NCBI GenBank assembly: GCA_002292265.1
Contig: DBBQ01000020.1
Span: 1-43,185 of the forward strand
Reading direction: 5' to 3'
Length of the DNA: 43,185 nucleotides
DNA from: Flavobacteriaceae bacterium UBA980
GTDB lineage: Bacteria; Bacteroidota; Bacteroidia; Flavobacteriales; Flavobacteriaceae
Shown piece by piece: positions 40,583-43,185 of the stretch (the first letter of the stretch is position 1; each line of letters opens with the position of its first letter). Below the pieces are notes generated by a model. The model searched no databases, had not been told where the DNA came from, and saw nothing but the letters and a program-made list of their open reading frames with translations. The position numbers and the translations under genes are program-made.

Positions 40583-42070
40583 TTATTTTCGTTGTGTCCC
40601 TTTGGGAAAATACTTTTCGATTATGTAGGGGGGTTGCCATGGATCCAGTTTTTGGACCAGTGTTTTATAATCGTAGGTTTTGGATTGAATTTGAGCTGGG
40701 TTTAAATTGATCGTATCGTCAGTAGCTTCTTTATGAAGCTTAAGCAGTGTCATCATTTCCTCTACTTTGGTTTGGTAGGCTGGCTCTTGAGAAAGATCAT
40801 TTAGTTCTTGCGGATCTTCTTCTAAGTGATAGAGTTGCGTGACATCTATTTGGGGATAGCGAATCAGTTTCCAGTCCTCATTACGAACGGCTCTTACGGT
40901 ATTTCTATAGGCGGTATATAAACTGGAACGGACCTGTTTTTCTTTTTGGTTGATCACCTTTACCAAAGATTTTCCATCCATACCTTCAGGAGTTTCAAAT
41001 TTGAGATAGTCCACCAGGGTAGGGAAGAGGTCAAACAAATAGACCAAAGCTTTTGAAGTGTGCGCTTTTGGTATTCCTGGACCACTTATTATTAGCGGGA
41101 CCTTGGTGCTGTGTTCATAGAGGTTTTGTTTGCCTAGCAAGCCATGACTGCCAAGTGCCAGACCGTTATCAGCAGCGTAAATAATTAGAGTATTGTCATA
41201 TAAATCATGTTTCTTTAAACGCTTGATTAAATCTCCCACACGGTCATCAATATGTTGAATCAAAGCATAGTATTCCGCTAATGATGACTGAATGACTTCT
41301 GGAGTTCGAGGCCAAGGTGCCAGAGTTTCATCGCGGACATTAAAATTGTCAAACCGAAAGGGATGTAGCGGTTTAAAATTTTCTGGAATAGGAATTTCCT
41401 CGTCTGCATACGCTTTGGAATAGTTTGGAGCAGGGGATCGGGGATCGTGAGGAGCGGTATAGGCGATATAGCAAAAGAAAGGGTTTTCTTTTTTTGAGGT
41501 TTGATACCGATCTAGAAACTGGAGTGCTTCTTCCGTGAAAATATCGGTAGAAAAGCCTTTGTTTTGGGGGTTGTTCAATTTGTGATTTTCATCTAAATCC
41601 CTAACGGGAACTTTAAAATGATCGCTCATTCCTCCCAACAGGATCTGCCTCCCCTCTTGAAAGTTTGCTTCAAAACTAGCCGCTCCGTTATGCCACTTTC
41701 CTGTGGCAAAGGTTTGATATCCTTTTGTACTCAAAAAATGGGGTAGTGTTTCGATACCCTCCAAACGATCATACACGTGAAAGAGACTTTTTCCACTCAG
41801 AAGCATCGCCCTGCTAGGTGCACAGATGGCCCCATGGTGACCTCCCATCACATAGGCATTTTCAAAGCGGATGCCATTCGTGGCTAAAGCGTCAATATGA
41901 GGTGTTTTAATGTATGGATTTTGGGCACTACCCAGCGCATCTGCCCGTTGGTCATCAGCGAAAATAAAGAGAATATTAGGTGTGTTTTGATCTTTTGGTG
42001 GAACCGTAGTACAGGCCGCTAAAAAAAGCATACAGCTTAGCCATAAACAAAAAAAGGAAATACTTCGCAT
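40583..42070 (-). CDS. Arylsulfatase-type sulfatase lipoprotein (Cys-type)
   Basis: This 495-residue protein has a lipoprotein signal (LAAC, Cys20). The sulfatase core begins NILFIFADDQRADALG, where Asp39-Asp40 bind calcium. The formylglycine site is CAPSR with Cys83 (ICAPSRAMLLSG), which needs a formylglycine-generating enzyme supplied elsewhere in the genome. GKWHNGA (about 127-133) and YAADNGLALGSHGLLGK (about 300-316) complete the active-site pattern. The C-terminal domain has WKLIRYPQIDVTQLYHLEEDPQELNDLSQ, typical of the arylsulfatase/iduronate sulfatase subgroup (S1). It likely desulfates an algal polysaccharide or glycan in the periplasm. The actual sugar is unknown. The SGNH remnant upstream was probably an operon partner. 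Confidence 0.93.
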   Translation of the reverse strand: MRSISFFCLWLSCMLFLAACTTVPPKDQNTPNILFIFADDQRADALGSAQNPYIKTPHIDALATNGIRFENAYVMGGHHGAICAPSRAMLLSGKSLFHVYDRLEGIETLPHFLSTKGYQTFATGKWHNGAASFEANFQEGRQILLGGMSDHFKVPVRDLDENHKLNNPQNKGFSTDIFTEEALQFLDRYQTSKKENPFFCYIAYTAPHDPRSPAPNYSKAYADEEIPIPENFKPLHPFRFDNFNVRDETLAPWPRTPEVIQSSLAEYYALIQHIDDRVGDLIKRLKKHDLYDNTLIIYAADNGLALGSHGLLGKQNLYEHSTKVPLIISGPGIPKAHTSKALVYLFDLFPTLVDYLKFETPEGMDGKSLVKVINQKEKQVRSSLYTAYRNTVRAVRNEDWKLIRYPQIDVTQLYHLEEDPQELNDLSQEPAYQTKVEEMMTLLKLHKEATDDTINLNPAQIQSKTYDYKTLVQKLDPWQPPYIIEKYFPKGTQRK

Positions 42071-42143
42071 GGGTTTGTTTTTAGTAATCTCTTCCTAAAG
42101 TAAGTAGATTAATTAATATCACCGATTCTGAGGGGAAGCGAAT

Positions 42144-42298
42144 TTAGTTTTTACTTTCCATTATTGACCGAATGATTTTTTCATAGATTGTGACGTATTG
42201 CACCGTCCCAAGGTCATTGGGGTGGGTACCGTCTAAAAACTCTCGATGTAGAAACCTAGTTCCTCTTTAGAAAGTAAATAAAGTTCAGGAGTCCTAGC
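42144..42298 (-). pseudogene. 3' remnant of an SGNH/GDSL hydrolase, frameshifted
   Basis: The minus strand from 42298 reads ARTPELYLLSKEELGFYIE, then changes frame near 42240 and reads FLDGTHPNDLGTVQYVTIYE followed by KIIRSIMESKN and a stop at 42146-42144. DGTHPND is block V of SGNH hydrolases, with the catalytic Asp and His. The two halves fit one protein end only if a single shift is allowed, and a stop lies just upstream of the first part. The rest of the gene is absent. It was probably the gene before the sulfatase (73 bases between). Confidence 0.72.
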
Positions 42299-42355
42299 TT
42301 AAGACAATGATATCAATAGATTAGAAGGGATTTGGATTGGAGGCATTGGTGTAAA

Positions 42356-42382
42356 GAAAAACCCTCCACTTGGGAGGGTTAT
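42356..42382 (-). terminator. Intrinsic terminator of the two-half secreted protein gene (repeat copy 2)
   Basis: CCCTCC (42362-42367), loop ACTTG, GGAGGG (42373-42378). On the minus strand it is followed by a T-run (42361-42357). The stem-loop sequence is identical to copy 1 at 39676-39692 and has the same GTGTAAA flank (42350-42356). Confidence 0.82.
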
Positions 42383-42410
42383 TGTAGCTTACTGAGAAAA
42401 AAATTAGATC

Positions 42411-43121
42411 TTAATTCACGTTATATCTTTTGATTATTCTGCCACCAAAAACGCCAATTATTTCTGATATAGGAGTTGTCTTTGAGAAAAAATCTGCAGC
42501 TGCTTTTGAGGTAGATATATTTTCACGAATTTTTAAAAATTCAGCGAGATTTGAAGCTCTTGCTGCAAAATAATGAGTTACCCCCTTACTTGAACCTGCA
42601 ATAGCTTCATGTAACCCAAAGGTTGCATTTTTCATCATTTTACTTGAATCCTTTTGAAATTTCACAAAAGCATTGGCGTAGGTAGCTGCGTCTTTAACTC
42701 CAAATTGCCAAATATTAAAATAATCAAGACCCAAGCCCTTTGCGTCAAAAATTAGTGGAGAACCAAGAATAGATTGTTTTACATCGACATATTTTTGAAA
42801 GTTCATTTGCAAAATAATTCCTTCAGGAGTTGGCGGTGGTCCAGAGCCCCAATTTGCCATTGCGTCAGCGTTTTGAGCTAGAAAACAAAGTTGATGGGTT
42901 ATGGAATTATCTTCATTTGCAAACAAAATTTCATTAAGTGTAATTACAAAAGGTAATTGCTTTGCAGCATCAGAGTTCATGAAATTATCCAGTGATTGAA
43001 CAAAATCTCCAGCACCATCAGCATCTACTTCGACATTAAAGCATACCCAATATCCTTTCTCCTGTGCATATGTAAATGATAGAGAAAAGACAAATAATAA
43101 TAACAGTAATATTTTTTTCAT
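42411..43121 (-). CDS. Exported protein of unknown function with two similar halves
   Basis: This 236-residue protein has a signal peptide (1-20, ending TYAQ). Two halves look alike. The first, about 24-91, reads YWVCFNVEVDADGAGDFVQS and includes THQLCFLAQNADAMANW. The second, about 134-198, reads YFNIWQFGVKDAATYANAF and includes THYFAARASNLAEFL. Each has a strand, helix, strand, TH-x-hydrophobic strand and helix, the layout of a ferredoxin-like or dimeric alpha-beta barrel module. A fused two-module protein would form one barrel from a single chain. No enzyme motif is seen and no ligand can be named. It carries the same leader and terminator as the PDZ gene at 39702. Confidence 0.75.
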   Translation of the reverse strand: MKKILLLLLFVFSLSFTYAQEKGYWVCFNVEVDADGAGDFVQSLDNFMNSDAAKQLPFVITLNEILFANEDNSITHQLCFLAQNADAMANWGSGPPPTPEGIILQMNFQKYVDVKQSILGSPLIFDAKGLGLDYFNIWQFGVKDAATYANAFVKFQKDSSKMMKNATFGLHEAIAGSSKGVTHYFAARASNLAEFLKIRENISTSKAAADFFSKTTPISEIIGVFGGRIIKRYNVN

Positions 43122-43157
43122 TTTAATTGATTTATGATTAATAATGCCTCTAAGATA
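43115..43157 (-). repeat. Shared leader/promoter module, copy B
   Basis: Thirty bases at 43115-43144 are identical to 40445-40474, with the start codon at 43119-43121. The -7-like box TATCTTAG (43157-43150) is 29 bases from the ATG. Upstream of the 30 bases the two copies still share TCTATAT.TTAG, so similarity extends to roughly 45-50 bases. Confidence 0.72.
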
Positions 43158-43185
43158 TAGATAATGGATTACATATCAAATCCCA

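Noticed and set aside
1..43185. Defence systems, CRISPR arrays, insertion sequences, phage or integron genes
   Set aside because: I looked for direct repeats with spacers, transposase or integrase motifs and nuclease/toxin pairs. None are convincing. The leader/terminator repeats at 39.6-43.2 kb have no attC-like structure and no integrase in the window.
1..43185. tRNA and rRNA genes
   Set aside because: No cloverleaf with a GGTTCGAATCC-type T-arm, and no rRNA-like sequence was recognised in the intergenic parts.

Overview
The window comes from a member of the Bacteroidota, most likely a marine Flavobacteriia. Several lines of evidence agree. The promoters have the Bacteroidota form (TTTG, about 19 bases, then TAnnTTTG). 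One protein carries a gliding-motility/type IX secretion (T9SS) C-terminal domain. Two DUF4252 genes follow an ECF sigma factor. DUF6495- and DUF6580-type proteins are present, the DNA is AT-rich, and there is a sulfatase plus a laminarinase-like GH16 enzyme. Positions 1 to about 28,300 are mostly conserved chromosomal genes, tightly packed. From about 28,400 the content turns to carbohydrate and peptide degradation, and from about 37,000 to an accessory stretch with orphan genes and two broken genes.

Left part (1-16.8 kb): the 3' part of mtaB, a small GNAT protein, an alpha/beta hydrolase, a lytic transglycosylase, a TPR membrane protein, rpmH (a 52-codon gene in an otherwise empty gap), carB, and a vitamin B12 module (DUF6580 membrane protein, cobalamin riboswitch, btuB-type TonB-dependent receptor). 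An S41 protease lipoprotein follows, then an envelope-stress-like operon (ECF sigma factor, putative anti-sigma protein, two DUF4252 proteins). A minus-strand group runs rlmH, rdgB, a CarboxypepD_reg-like protein, a helical-repeat protein and purB.

Middle part (16.9-28.3 kb): a YihY family membrane protein overlapping priA, the ribosomal operon rpsF-rpsR-rplI with a clear promoter and terminator, DUF6495-hisS, a sterol desaturase family protein, a Gfo/Idh/MocA oxidoreductase paired with a DUF1080 (3-keto-glycoside hydrolase type) protein, and a DEAD-box RNA helicase with a DbpA-like RNA-binding domain.

Right part (28.4-43.2 kb): a second Tat-exported Gfo/Idh/MocA protein, an MFS transporter, an S10 serine carboxypeptidase, a small secreted orphan, a sialate O-acetylesterase-type lipoprotein, a GH16 lipoprotein, a DUF1643 protein, a T9SS-type secreted protein split by an in-frame amber stop, an orphan two-gene membrane operon, a PDZ lipoprotein, a sulfatase lipoprotein, a frameshifted 3' remnant of an SGNH hydrolase, and a secreted protein made of two similar halves. 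No SusC/SusD pair is seen, so this is not a canonical polysaccharide utilisation locus.

The most unusual structure is at 39.6-43.2 kb. Two unrelated secreted-protein genes have the same promoter/leader module (30 identical bases and identical box-to-ATG spacing) and the same terminator with the same flank. A half copy of that terminator lies between them next to the sulfatase, and the SGNH remnant lies beside the second full copy. This looks like a rearranged array of expression cassettes. I found no CRISPR array, tRNA, rRNA, insertion sequence, recognised defence system or phage genes.
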